A stretch of DNA of 16,224 bases from CBDTTM01 sp965363355 (lineage in GTDB: Bacteria > Bacillota > Negativicutes > Selenomonadales > Selenomonadaceae). Numbering within the stretch: the stretch's first letter is position 1; the number at the start of each line of letters is the position of its first letter. The notes under the pieces are model-generated. The model ran no database searches, was not told where the DNA came from, and saw only the letters and a program-made list of their open reading frames with translations. Of this stretch, positions 1 through 7,859 are shown in pieces. Made by a program: the position numbers and the translations under genes. The DNA is taken from positions 1 to 16,224 of the forward strand of contig CBDTTM010000041.1 in NCBI GenBank assembly GCA_965363355.1, read 5' to 3'.

Positions 1-486
1 CCGGTCCCGGCCCTTGCCGACAAGCTGGATGACCTAAAAGAACAGGGCTATGCCGAATCTGAGCTAAAAAGAGTTCATGCACCAATTGGGCTTTCAATCG
101 GCGCGATCACTCCAGCGGAAATCGCTGTCAGTATTTTGGCTGAAGTCATCAAGGAAATGAACAAGAATGTCAACGATAAACATCAGCTGGATATTTATCG
201 GGAAATGGGACAAATGCAAGAAGCTTCTACTTTGGTCACAATTGTCGAAAAAAAAGGCTCTTCACCCCGCGGTGTCGGTTCCAAAATGCTTGTGGGCAAA
301 TCTGGAAAAATTGTGGGAACTATCGGTGGCGGTGCGATTGAATATAAGGCAGCAAAACGAGCAGCTGAAATTGCCACTAGCGGCAAGGCAGAGGTGCAGT
401 TTTATGATTTGTCGCTAAATGACGCCTCAAAGCTGGGGATGGCTTGTGGCGGTTCAGTTAAGGTTTTACTGGAAAGCCTCCTATGA
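1..486 (+). CDS. XdhC-family molybdenum hydroxylase maturation protein (5' truncated)
   Basis: The reading frame is open from base 1, so the gene starts before the window. The first 45 or so visible residues match the end of the XdhC Rossmann domain (HAPIGLSIGAITPAEIAVSI, then LAEVI). After a short linker comes a complete XdhC/CoxI domain: VTIVEKKGSSPRGVGSKMLV, then GTIGGGAIE, then GMACGGSVKVLLE near the C-terminus, with the conserved CGG cysteine. XdhC proteins bind molybdenum cofactor, help sulfurate it and insert it into xanthine-dehydrogenase-type enzymes. That role fits the Mo enzyme genes that follow. The usual order is CoxI domain first and Rossmann domain last. Here a CoxI domain follows the Rossmann domain, so the protein is either reversed or carries CoxI domains on both sides. 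Its TGA stop overlaps the next ATG (ATGA), which suggests translational coupling. The family is secure; the full architecture is not visible. Confidence 0.88.
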   Translation, partial: PVPALADKLDDLKEQGYAESELKRVHAPIGLSIGAITPAEIAVSILAEVIKEMNKNVNDKHQLDIYREMGQMQEASTLVTIVEKKGSSPRGVGSKMLVGKSGKIVGTIGGGAIEYKAAKRAAEIATSGKAEVQFYDLSLNDASKLGMACGGSVKVLLESLL

Positions 487-1091
487 AAATGTTCAAAATT
501 GCAGCGATTGCCTTAGCTTGTGGACTGAGCCGGAGGATGGGGAGCAAAAACAAATTGTTGATGCCATTTGAAGGCAGGCGTTTGTTTGAATACACGCTTG
601 ACCAAATCGCAGCTGTCGATTTCTCGGAAAAAATCGTCGTTGCCAATGAGCGGCAAATCCATCAATATGCCCAAAAACGAGGTTTCTTAACGGTACAGAA
701 TAAGGAGGCCTCCACCGGCAGAGCAAGTTCTTTACAAGCTGGAATCTTTAGTGCGGTAGAGGCAGATGCGTATATGTTCTTTAATTGTGACCAACCGCTT
801 TTACGTGGCATCACCATAAAAAGCCTGCTTGCCGCTTTTGAACGAACGAATAAAATCATTGTGCCGAAGATATTTGACCGCTATGGAAGTCCATGTATTT
901 TCCCTAGCCGTTTTCGCGAAGAATTGCTCGCTCTTGCTGGCGACAAAGGCGGCAAAATCGTATATAAAAAATATCCAAAAGAAGTTGAAGTTGTCAAATT
1001 TGATGACCGGACGGATTTTATGGATATCGATATAGAAGAGGATTTTTCAGTTGTTTTGGAACAAAATAATTTGCGGGGCAAAAACTTGTAA
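483..1091 (+). CDS. mocA: MocA-type molybdenum cofactor cytidylyltransferase
   Basis: This 202-residue protein is a single nucleotidyltransferase (MobA-like Rossmann) domain. MocA enzymes transfer CMP from CTP to molybdopterin, giving the cytosine dinucleotide cofactor used by many xanthine-dehydrogenase-family enzymes. The N-terminal nucleotide loop reads ALACGLSRRMGSKNKLL (residues 10-26). The usual LAAG is LACG here, with Cys13 at the second alanine. The metal/nucleotide motif is NCDQPLL (C102-D103-Q104-P105), typical of MocA rather than GTP-using MobA. A later GSPCIFPSRF...GDKGGK stretch also fits MocA. The start overlaps the stop of the XdhC gene by four bases. A second in-frame ATG lies two codons on. 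It precedes the hydroxylase subunit genes in the same operon, so it probably supplies their cofactor. CTP over GTP preference is inferred from the motif only. Confidence 0.88.
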   Translation: MKMFKIAAIALACGLSRRMGSKNKLLMPFEGRRLFEYTLDQIAAVDFSEKIVVANERQIHQYAQKRGFLTVQNKEASTGRASSLQAGIFSAVEADAYMFFNCDQPLLRGITIKSLLAAFERTNKIIVPKIFDRYGSPCIFPSRFREELLALAGDKGGKIVYKKYPKEVEVVKFDDRTDFMDIDIEEDFSVVLEQNNLRGKNL

Positions 1092-1124
1092 TCTATTGAG
1101 TTTTATAGGAAAGAAGGGACAGAT

Positions 1125-1937
1125 ATGTATACAATCAACCAATATGTAAAAGCGACAAGCCTCGAGGAAGCTTATGAGCTGAACCAAAAAAAGACGAATT
1201 TGATTTTGGGAGGAAGCCTTTGGCTGCGTTTGGGGCAAAGAGCCATACATACGGCAATTGATTTATCGAAGCTTGGGCTCGATAAAATAGAAGAAACGGA
1301 AGATGCTTTTCGTATTGGCTGTATGGTAACGCTACGCGAAATGGAGCTTTCAACGGGGCTTTCCGCCTTGAGCCAAGGTGCTATAAAAGAGAGTTTAAGG
1401 CATATCGTTGGCACTCAGTTCAGGAATTGTGCGACGATCGGCGGCAGTATTTTTGGCCGTTTCGGTTTTTCGGATATCTTGACCATTTTATTGGTGCTCG
1501 ACACCGAAGTTGAGTTATATAAAGGCGGCATTGTTTCCTTGGCTGACTTTATTGATCGTCCCAAAGATAATGATATTTTATCGCATATCATCATCAAAAA
1601 AAGCAAACGTAAAACCGTATATTCTTCTTTTCGCTTATCCGCTACGGACTTTCCGGTGTTGACCTGTGCGATGAGCCGAGGCAAGGATGGGAAGATTCGG
1701 ACGGCTATTGGTGCGAGACCAAATAAAGCGATGCTTTTACCGGCATTTGATGCGAACTTGCCAAAGGAAAATGGAAAAGAAAAAATCAATGTGTATGCGG
1801 AGCTGATCGAAAGCCAGCCGATCTATGGAGCGAATCGACGTGGTTCAGCCCAGTATCGGCGAGCACTAGCCGGAATCTTGGTCAAACGGATGCTGCCAGA
1901 AGTTTTGGCAGAGGAGGAAAAAACTCATGCTAATTGA
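1125..1937 (+). CDS. Molybdenum hydroxylase FAD-binding subunit
   Basis: The 270-residue product is the medium (FAD) subunit of a three-subunit xanthine dehydrogenase/CO dehydrogenase-type hydroxylase. It takes electrons from the iron-sulfur subunit and passes them through FAD to an acceptor. The first FAD loop is NLILGGSLWLRLG (residues 25-37) and the second is TIGGSIFGRFGFSD (104-117), followed by a hydrophobic strand. The C-terminus has GSAQYRRALAGILV, the usual end motif of the CO-dehydrogenase flavoprotein C-terminal domain. Length is slightly short for the family (about 280-290) and there is no extra iron-sulfur insertion. The ATG is preceded by AAGAAGGGA at good spacing, 33 bases after mocA. 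Its 3' end overlaps the next gene by 11 bases. Substrate and electron acceptor cannot be read from this subunit. Confidence 0.9.
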   Translation: MYTINQYVKATSLEEAYELNQKKTNLILGGSLWLRLGQRAIHTAIDLSKLGLDKIEETEDAFRIGCMVTLREMELSTGLSALSQGAIKESLRHIVGTQFRNCATIGGSIFGRFGFSDILTILLVLDTEVELYKGGIVSLADFIDRPKDNDILSHIIIKKSKRKTVYSSFRLSATDFPVLTCAMSRGKDGKIRTAIGARPNKAMLLPAFDANLPKENGKEKINVYAELIESQPIYGANRRGSAQYRRALAGILVKRMLPEVLAEEEKTHAN

Positions 1938-2391
1938 ACTTTTGCTCAATGGGAAAAAAATAAACGCTGAAGTTGACGCAGATACGACTTTACTGAACTG
2001 TTTGCGTAATCTTGGCTGCTATAGCGTAAAATGCGGCTGTGAAACGACCAACTGCGGTCTTTGCACGGTTTGGCTCGATGGCGTCCCCGTCCTTTCTTGT
2101 GCAGTTCCGGCATGCCGCGTTGAAGGCAGAGCGATAACGACTTTAGAGGGGCTGCAAGCTGAAGCCAAAGAGTTTGGCGGCTTTATGGCAGCGGAGGGCA
2201 GCGATCAATGCGGTTTTTGCAATCCTGGCTTTATCATGAATGTTTTGGCGATGTGCCGAGAGCTCACGGATCCTACGGATGAAGAAATCAAAGAATATTT
2301 ATCTGGAAATTTATGCCGCTGTACGGGGTATGTCAGCCATATGCGGGCAATTAAAAAATTTTTGGCGCAAAAGCAGAAAGAGGAAGCATAG
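1927..2391 (+). CDS. Molybdenum hydroxylase [2Fe-2S] subunit
   Basis: This 154-residue protein is the small subunit that carries electrons from the Mo centre to FAD through two [2Fe-2S] clusters. The plant-ferredoxin-type cluster is bound by C38, C43, C46 and C58 (C-x4-C-x2-C-x11-C, within KCGCETTNCGLCTVW). The second, helical domain has C95-x2-C98 (QCGFCNPGF) and C130-x-C132 (GNLCRCTGY). All eight ligands are present, so electron transfer should be intact. Extra cysteines occur at positions 25, 31, 36, 63 and 110, of which C36 is close to the first cluster. Length is normal for the family. The start overlaps the 3' end of the FAD gene by 11 bases in another frame, and the GGAGG upstream of the ATG lies inside that gene. 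The next gene starts on the very next base after the stop, so the subunits are tightly coupled. Confidence 0.95.
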   Translation: MLIELLLNGKKINAEVDADTTLLNCLRNLGCYSVKCGCETTNCGLCTVWLDGVPVLSCAVPACRVEGRAITTLEGLQAEAKEFGGFMAAEGSDQCGFCNPGFIMNVLAMCRELTDPTDEEIKEYLSGNLCRCTGYVSHMRAIKKFLAQKQKEEA

Positions 2392-4665
2392 ATGAAGTCA
2401 GTAAATCAGGCGATTATCAAAAAAGATGCGATGGCATTGGTGACGGGAAAACCTGTTTATACCGATGATATAGCCCCGCGTGATGCATTGGTCGTCAAAG
2501 CTTTGCGCAGCCCGTATGCACATGCTTTGATTCGTAAGATCGATACGGGCATTGCCAAAAAACTTCCCGGGATAGAATGTGTACTGACCCATGAAGATGT
2601 TCCTAAGCATCGCTTCACAATTGCCGGACAGACTTTTCCTGAATTGAGCCCCTATGATAGAAGGATACTCGATCAAAGGCTTCGTTTTGTCGGGGATGCT
2701 GTGGCACTTGTGGCTGGACGTGATGAAAAAAGCGTGGATAAGGCTTTAAAAGTGATTAAGGTCGACTATGAAGTATTAAAGCCCCTTTTAGACTTTAAAT
2801 CAGCCAAGGACAATGAAATCATTGTCCATCCAGAAGAAGACTGGAAAGAGTGGATCGAGGTTGGTGGCGATAATAAGCGAAACCTCATTGCACAAAATGA
2901 AGTTTCCTATGGAGATGCCGCAGCGGTATTCAAAGACTGTGATATTGTCGTCGAGGGTGTATATCATACGAAGGCTTGCCAGCAAGCCATGATGGAAACG
3001 TTTCGTGCGTATAGTTATTTGGACCTCCATGGACGGCTTGTCATCGTCAGCTCGACGCAGGTCCCTTTTCATGTAAGGCGAATTATTGCTACAGCCCTTG
3101 GCGTTCCCAAATCCCAAATTCGAGTGATAAAGCCTCGTATTGGCGGTGGCTTTGGTGCAAAACAAACGGCGGTCATGGAAATGTATCCAGCTATCGTCAC
3201 GAAGATAACAGGAAAACCGGCGAAGATGATCTATACGCGATATGAATCGCAAATCGTGTCTTCGCCAAGGCATGAAGCTGAAATCAAGGCTACGGTTGGC
3301 GCAACCAAAGATGGCGATATAAAAGCGATTACGGTACACTCTCTTTGGAATGCGGGTGCCTTTGGTGAGCATAGTCCAACGACGGTTACTTTGTCGGGGC
3401 ATAAAGCGATTTCGCTCTACGGGGACCTGGATGCCTTCCGCTTTACCTATGAAGTCGTTTACACCAATACCATAGCTGCCGGTGCGTATCGTGGCTATGG
3501 GGCAACGCAGGGGATTTTTGCTGTCGAATCGGCAGTAAATGAACTTGCAGCAAAACTGGGGAAAGATCCAGCTAAAATCCGTGAGCGCAACATGGTCCGG
3601 CAAGGGCAGCTCATGCGTTCTTATTTTAATGAATATGCGACTAGCTGCACTTTGGATCGCTGCCTCGCACGGGCCAAGGAAATGATTGGATGGGATCAAA
3701 AATATCCTTGCCGTGATATGGGAAATGGCAAAGTTCGCAGCGTGGGACTTTCTTTGGCCATGCAAAGTTCTGGGATCAACAACATCGATACAGGAGCCGT
3801 CACCATCAAAGTCAATGACGATGGTTTTTATTCGATGGCGGTAGGGGCAACCGATATGGGAACGGGCTGCGATACGATTTTGGCGCAGATTGCCGCAGAA
3901 TGCCTCGAATGCAGCCCTGACGACATTGTTGTCAGCGGAGTCGATACGGATACTTCACCGTATGATTGCGGTTCGTATGCTTCTTCGACAACGTATGTTA
4001 CGGGAATGGCGGTTGTAAAAACCTGCGAGTCCTTAAAAGAACGGATATTGGAAGAGGCTGCCAAAAAACTTAAAGCAGAGCCAGCAGATATCGAATTTGA
4101 TGGCGTCATGCTGACCAATAGCAAGAACAATGAACAAATCAGTTTAAAAGATATTGGCAATGGGGCAATGTGCGGCAATACGACCGCTTTGCAGGCGACC
4201 GAATCCCATTGTTCGCCAATATCGCCACCACCTTTTATGGCTGGAATCGCCGAAATTGAACTCGATAAAGAAACCGGAAAGTTTGAGCTCATCGATTTTG
4301 TTGCAGTCGTTGACTGCGGCACGGTCATCAATCCGGCTCTGGCAAAAGTCCAGGTAGAAGGTGGACTTCTCCAAGGCATCGGCATGGCGATGTTCGAGGA
4401 TGTCAATATCGATGAAAATGGCCGTATTGCTAATAATTCGTTTATGCAGTATCACTTGCCGTCGAGGCTCGATGTCGGCAAGGTTCGCGTCGAATTTGCC
4501 AGCAGTTATGAACCAAGTGGTCCTTTTGGTGCTAAATCCATCGGTGAAATCGTCATCAATACGCCGGGACCGGCTATCGCCGATGCGGTTTATAATGCGT
4601 CGAACGTTCGCCTGAAAGAATTGCCGATACTGCCCGAACAAGTTTTCATGGGCATGCAAAAATAA
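2392..4665 (+). CDS. Molybdenum hydroxylase large subunit, Mo-cofactor binding
   Basis: The 757-residue large subunit has the aldehyde oxidase/xanthine dehydrogenase a/b-hammerhead domain at the N-terminus (about 15-125) and the molybdopterin-binding domain after it. Mo-cofactor loops visible are GGGFGAK (251-257), YRGYGATQ (366-373) and GPFGAKSIGE, whose E719 matches the catalytic base Glu1261 of bovine xanthine oxidase; R367 matches Arg912. These support a working hydroxylase that inserts water-derived oxygen into a heterocycle or aldehyde. By eye, the residue in the place of bovine Glu802, which contacts purine, is Gln258, so I do not call it a xanthine dehydrogenase. Purine, nicotinate-like or aldehyde substrates are all possible. 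No signal peptide is seen, so it is probably cytoplasmic. It starts on the base after the [2Fe-2S] stop. No clear terminator follows in the 59-base gap. Confidence 0.93.
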   Translation: MKSVNQAIIKKDAMALVTGKPVYTDDIAPRDALVVKALRSPYAHALIRKIDTGIAKKLPGIECVLTHEDVPKHRFTIAGQTFPELSPYDRRILDQRLRFVGDAVALVAGRDEKSVDKALKVIKVDYEVLKPLLDFKSAKDNEIIVHPEEDWKEWIEVGGDNKRNLIAQNEVSYGDAAAVFKDCDIVVEGVYHTKACQQAMMETFRAYSYLDLHGRLVIVSSTQVPFHVRRIIATALGVPKSQIRVIKPRIGGGFGAKQTAVMEMYPAIVTKITGKPAKMIYTRYESQIVSSPRHEAEIKATVGATKDGDIKAITVHSLWNAGAFGEHSPTTVTLSGHKAISLYGDLDAFRFTYEVVYTNTIAAGAYRGYGATQGIFAVESAVNELAAKLGKDPAKIRERNMVRQGQLMRSYFNEYATSCTLDRCLARAKEMIGWDQKYPCRDMGNGKVRSVGLSLAMQSSGINNIDTGAVTIKVNDDGFYSMAVGATDMGTGCDTILAQIAAECLECSPDDIVVSGVDTDTSPYDCGSYASSTTYVTGMAVVKTCESLKERILEEAAKKLKAEPADIEFDGVMLTNSKNNEQISLKDIGNGAMCGNTTALQATESHCSPISPPPFMAGIAEIELDKETGKFELIDFVAVVDCGTVINPALAKVQVEGGLLQGIGMAMFEDVNIDENGRIANNSFMQYHLPSRLDVGKVRVEFASSYEPSGPFGAKSIGEIVINTPGPAIADAVYNASNVRLKELPILPEQVFMGMQK

Positions 4666-4724
4666 TGGCAAATAAAAAATAATTTTGCAAAAAAATCATC
4701 TTAAAGAAATGCAGGTGTTGGGCT

Positions 4725-6110
4725 ATGATGGAAACACATTTATTGAAACGGCGACAAACCGTCAAATTGGGATTGATCAAGGTCATAAAGGAATTATTTC
4801 CTGAAGAAACACTTAAAACAGCCTATTCTATCCAAGAAGGTGTATTTTGCAAGTTGGCAGGTTCGGCTGTATCGGTCCGTGAGGTCGAGCAAATCAATCA
4901 AAGGCTGCAGGCCTGGGTAAAAAGTGATGAACGGATCGAATATCTATGCCGTAAAGACGGTTACTATCAATATGAAGTCGGCAATATGATCATCAAAGTG
5001 TTGTATCCAGGCAATGACAGTGCCGCCAAAAGTGATTCATTTCGGATATTGCCATATCGTGGAGGCTTTATCGTAGATTTTGGCGATGCGCAAAGAGCTG
5101 AATACACGCCTTTGATTCCACCGGACACGCTGTCGTTGACTTATGAGCACACACAAAAATGGCTGAAAAACATCAATATGGAAATTGTCGATGATGTCAA
5201 TGCCTATATAACTTTAGGCGATAGCATTGAGCTTATAAGCATCGCTGAGGCGCTGCAAGAAAAGGAAATCGGTGATATTGCCGACTTGATTTTACAGCAA
5301 AAACGATCGTTACGTGTGCTTTTGATATCAGGACCGTCGTCTTCGGGAAAAACATCGTTTGCCCAGCGCATATCGACGCAGCTTCGCGTCAATGGTCTAA
5401 GGCCAGTGCCGCTTTCTTTGGATGATTATTTTGTTGATCGGGATAAAACGCCTTTAGATGAAGATGGAAGATATGATTTTGAAAATCTTGAAGCACTGGA
5501 TCTGCCGCTTTTACAAGACCATGTACAGCGTTTGGTCCGCGGCGAGACGATTGAAAGCCCTTTGTTTGATTTCACTTCGGGCAACCGTATGAAAAAAACG
5601 AAAAGCATGAAGGTCGGACCGTCAGAAATACTCGTTATCGAGGGAATTCATGCGCTAAATCCGAAACTGTTGCCGGATATCAATCGCAGTAATTTCTTTA
5701 AGATCTATATCAGTGCTCTATTTGAATTGAATGTTGATTTTATGAACCGGGTACCGACCACGGAAGTCCGATTGATTCGCCGCCTAGTCAGAGGCGATCG
5801 TTTTCGCGCTACACCTCCGGAGGAAACACTCAACCAGTGGCCGAGCGTAAGGCGCGGTGAATACAACAATGTCTTTAAATATCAAGAAGAAGCGGATATC
5901 ATGTTCAATTCCAGCCTGCTTTATGAGATGAATCTATTGCGTCCTTTTGCGGAGATTTCACTCAATAAAATCAAAAAAGATAGTGTTCACTATGAAACCA
6001 AAGAGCGATTATTGAATTTATTATCCTTTTTTGAGCCAATTGAGCTTGATAAGGTTCCTTATAACTCGATTTTACGAGAATTCATCGGAGGCAGTATTTA
6101 CTTTAAATAA
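4725..6110 (+). CDS. Nucleoside kinase, uridine-kinase-like, lacking TGS domain
   Basis: The 461-residue product has two parts. Residues 1 to about 190 resemble the ThrRS-like editing-domain region found ahead of the kinase in a Firmicute/Thermotoga family. Residues 195 to 461 are a P-loop uridine kinase/phosphoribulokinase domain. The Walker A loop is GPSSSGKTS (G203, K209, T210). LSLDDYFVDRDKTPLDEDG (D233, D234) is the substrate and metal region, and LVIEGIHALN is the Walker B-like strand. Further family motifs are TTEVRLIRRLVRGDRFR and the C-terminal NSILREFIGGS. It should phosphorylate a nucleoside or similar small molecule with ATP; the true substrate is uncertain. Relatives usually carry an extra N-terminal TGS domain of about 60 residues, absent here, and the gap upstream is too short to encode one. 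Tandem ATGs start it, with AGGTG seven bases upstream of the first. Confidence 0.85.
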   Translation: MMETHLLKRRQTVKLGLIKVIKELFPEETLKTAYSIQEGVFCKLAGSAVSVREVEQINQRLQAWVKSDERIEYLCRKDGYYQYEVGNMIIKVLYPGNDSAAKSDSFRILPYRGGFIVDFGDAQRAEYTPLIPPDTLSLTYEHTQKWLKNINMEIVDDVNAYITLGDSIELISIAEALQEKEIGDIADLILQQKRSLRVLLISGPSSSGKTSFAQRISTQLRVNGLRPVPLSLDDYFVDRDKTPLDEDGRYDFENLEALDLPLLQDHVQRLVRGETIESPLFDFTSGNRMKKTKSMKVGPSEILVIEGIHALNPKLLPDINRSNFFKIYISALFELNVDFMNRVPTTEVRLIRRLVRGDRFRATPPEETLNQWPSVRRGEYNNVFKYQEEADIMFNSSLLYEMNLLRPFAEISLNKIKKDSVHYETKERLLNLLSFFEPIELDKVPYNSILREFIGGSIYFK

Positions 6111-6170
6111 GGGAAATAAGAGCGAAAGATGCTGCTGAAAAATCGAAAAACAAATAGAATGTAGTAAGGG

Positions 6171-6196
6171 CGGGGCTTTTATAGCCCCGATTTTTT
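6171..6196 (+). terminator. Intrinsic terminator after the nucleoside kinase
   Basis: A seven-base GC-rich stem, CGGGGCT paired with AGCCCCG, closes a TTTAT loop and is followed by A then six T. It lies about 60 bases after the kinase stop and just before the gltX promoter, so it separates the two transcripts. Confidence 0.88.
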
Positions 6197-6203
6197 GTGT
6201 CTG

Positions 6204-6212
6204 TGCTATAAT
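6204..6212 (+). promoter_or_regulatory. Extended -10 promoter for gltX
   Basis: TGC followed by TATAAT is a perfect extended -10 element. No good -35 hexamer is seen at 16-18 bases, where the upstream terminator stem lies, which is usual for extended -10 promoters. The start of transcription would be near 6219, giving a leader of about 65 bases before gltX. That leader contains a small GGGC/GCCC hairpin (about 6246-6258). I see no T-box consensus in it. Confidence 0.65.
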
Positions 6213-6284
6213 AAAAAAGAAGCTCTCGCTGATAGGAGAACTTGCGGGCTTTATGCCCAATATAAGATCAGGAGGCAGTGTATT

Positions 6285-7757
6285 TTGGATGAAGTCAGAG
6301 TGAGATTTGCCCCAAGTCCTACGGGGTATTTACATATCGGAGGTGCGAGAACCGCGCTGTTCAATTGGTTCTTTGCCAGAAAACATAAAGGAAAATTGAT
6401 TTTACGTATTGAAGATACGGATCGGGATCGCTTAAAGGAAGACTCTGTATCGCAGATTTTGACGAGCCTCAAATGGCTGGGCATTGATTGGGATGAAGGG
6501 CCGGAATGCGGCGGGGCATATGGACCGTATTACCAGTTTGAACGGCTCGAGATCTATAAGCGTGAAGCGCAGCGGCTCATTGCTGAAGACAAAGCGTATT
6601 ATTGTTTTTGCAGTGCAGAAGATTTGACTAAAATGCGTGAGGAACAGAAGGAAAAAGGCCTGGTTATGGGGTACAATGGGAAATGCCGGGAGGTTTCTAA
6701 AGAAGAAGCTTTGCGCCGTATAGCTTCTGGCGAGAAGCCGGTCATTCGACTTAAAGTATCGGCAGAAGGTTCGATTACCGTCAAAGATCTAATCCATGGT
6801 GAAGTCACGTTCCGCCTCGATCAGCTTGATGATTTGATCATTATGAAGTCAAATGGGATTCCGGCCTATAACTTTGCCTGTGTCGTTGATGACCATAAGA
6901 TGGCGATTTCTCATGTCATTCGAGCCGAAGAGCATCTTTCGAATACACCAAAGCAGGTTTTGCTATACCAGGCACTTGGTTATGAACCTGTAAAATTTGC
7001 CCATATATCCATGATTTTGGCGCCAGACCACACTAAATTAAGCAAACGTCATGGAGCGACATCGGTAGAAGAATTCCGGGAACAAGGATTCTTGGGACAG
7101 GCAATTGTTAACTATCTGACATTTTTGGGATGGTCGACAGGAGATGTTGAGGAAATCGTGACGACCGCTTCAAGCATTGAAAAGTTCGATTTTGCTCAGG
7201 TTTCCAAAAAAGCTGCGATTTACGATACCAAGAAATTGGCTTGGATCAATGGGCAATATATGAATTCTTTGCCTGTTGAGACCATCTATGAGGCTGCGAT
7301 GCCCTTTATCTTAGCGAAAAAGCTGGTGTCTCCAGAGAATCTAGAAAGCCGGAAAGAGGAAATAAAAAAGATCATTTCTGCTATTCGTCCACGTGTTAAG
7401 ACCCTTGTGGAATTAGTAGAAGGCATGGAATACTTTTTCTTTGAGGTAGCCGCTTATGATGAAAAAGGCAGACAGAAGCATATGACAGATGAGCAGGCTC
7501 TCGTACTTTTAAAAAAAGGACGAGATGTTTTGCAAAAGCTTGAAGTATTTGATGTGCAGCATACCGAAGAAGCTTATCGCCAATTGATTGATTCTTTACA
7601 GATCAAGGGAGGGCTTCTTATGCACCCGACAAGGCTGGCATTGACAGGACGAATGGTAAGTCCGGGGCTTTTTGATGTTATGGAACTCCTTGGCAAAGAG
7701 CGATGCCTTGAACGCATGGATAAGGCCATTTATTTTATGGAGACAGAAAAAATCTGA
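6285..7757 (+). CDS. gltX: Glutamyl-tRNA synthetase
   Basis: This 490-residue class I synthetase charges tRNA-Glu (and, in many Firmicutes, tRNA-Gln for later amidation) with glutamate in the cytoplasm. I place the start at TTG 6285. An AGGAGG (6270-6275) lies nine bases upstream and the protein then begins DEVRVRFAPSPTGYLHIGG, exactly as the family does; the open frame upstream to 6195 has no matching signal. The ATP-binding HIGH motif is HIGG (residues 17-20) and the KMSKS motif is KLSKR (251-255). A zinc-knuckle-like set C107-x-C109 and C134 is present in the acceptor-binding region. Length is typical. It has its own promoter, and tRNA-Glu(CTC) follows about 100 bases after the stop. Between them I see no strong terminator, so read-through into the tRNA is possible. 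Whether it is discriminating or also charges tRNA-Gln cannot be told. Confidence 0.97.
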   Translation: MDEVRVRFAPSPTGYLHIGGARTALFNWFFARKHKGKLILRIEDTDRDRLKEDSVSQILTSLKWLGIDWDEGPECGGAYGPYYQFERLEIYKREAQRLIAEDKAYYCFCSAEDLTKMREEQKEKGLVMGYNGKCREVSKEEALRRIASGEKPVIRLKVSAEGSITVKDLIHGEVTFRLDQLDDLIIMKSNGIPAYNFACVVDDHKMAISHVIRAEEHLSNTPKQVLLYQALGYEPVKFAHISMILAPDHTKLSKRHGATSVEEFREQGFLGQAIVNYLTFLGWSTGDVEEIVTTASSIEKFDFAQVSKKAAIYDTKKLAWINGQYMNSLPVETIYEAAMPFILAKKLVSPENLESRKEEIKKIISAIRPRVKTLVELVEGMEYFFFEVAAYDEKGRQKHMTDEQALVLLKKGRDVLQKLEVFDVQHTEEAYRQLIDSLQIKGGLLMHPTRLALTGRMVSPGLFDVMELLGKERCLERMDKAIYFMETEKI

Positions 7758-7773
7758 GCGTTCAATGGATTCC

Positions 7774-7802
7774 TTGCATTTTTTTCCATAAAGGTGTATC
7801 AT
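7774..7802 (+). promoter_or_regulatory. Promoter for tRNA-Glu
   Basis: TTGCAT (7774-7779) and TATCAT (7797-7802) are separated by 17 bases, a good sigma-70-type match. Transcription would start near 7809, about 50 bases before the mature 5' end of the tRNA. Confidence 0.6.
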
Positions 7803-7818
7803 GAATAGATGTTAAAGA

Positions 7819-7851
7819 GCTATTGTTTCTTTATTAAGCAATGGCGTTTTT
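7819..7851 (+). terminator. Weak terminator-like hairpin before the tRNA
   Basis: GCTATTG pairs with CAATGGC (seven pairs, one G-T wobble) around a 13-base loop and is followed by GTTTTT. It could end some gltX transcripts. It lies downstream of the proposed tRNA promoter, so it could also sit in the tRNA leader. The large loop and single GT pair make it weak. Confidence 0.3.
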
Positions 7852-7859
7852 GACGGTAT

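Noticed and set aside
2800..3765. Long minus-strand open frame of 321 codons inside the Mo subunit gene
   Set aside because: It lies wholly antisense to a clearly recognised gene, has no family motifs or ribosome site, and its composition is that of a shadow frame.
3828..4671. Two further minus-strand open frames (192 and 175 codons) over the end of the Mo subunit gene
   Set aside because: Both are antisense to conserved coding sequence, including the E719 motif, and show no recognisable domain.
6195..6284. Upstream extension of gltX to 6195
   Set aside because: The extra 30 residues overlap the terminator tail and promoter, have no ribosome site, and are not part of the family. The TTG at 6285 with AGGAGG fits better.
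6213..6284. T-box or other riboswitch in the gltX leader
   Set aside because: The leader is too short and I see no AGGGTGG-ACCGCG-like T-box sequence or antiterminator pair.
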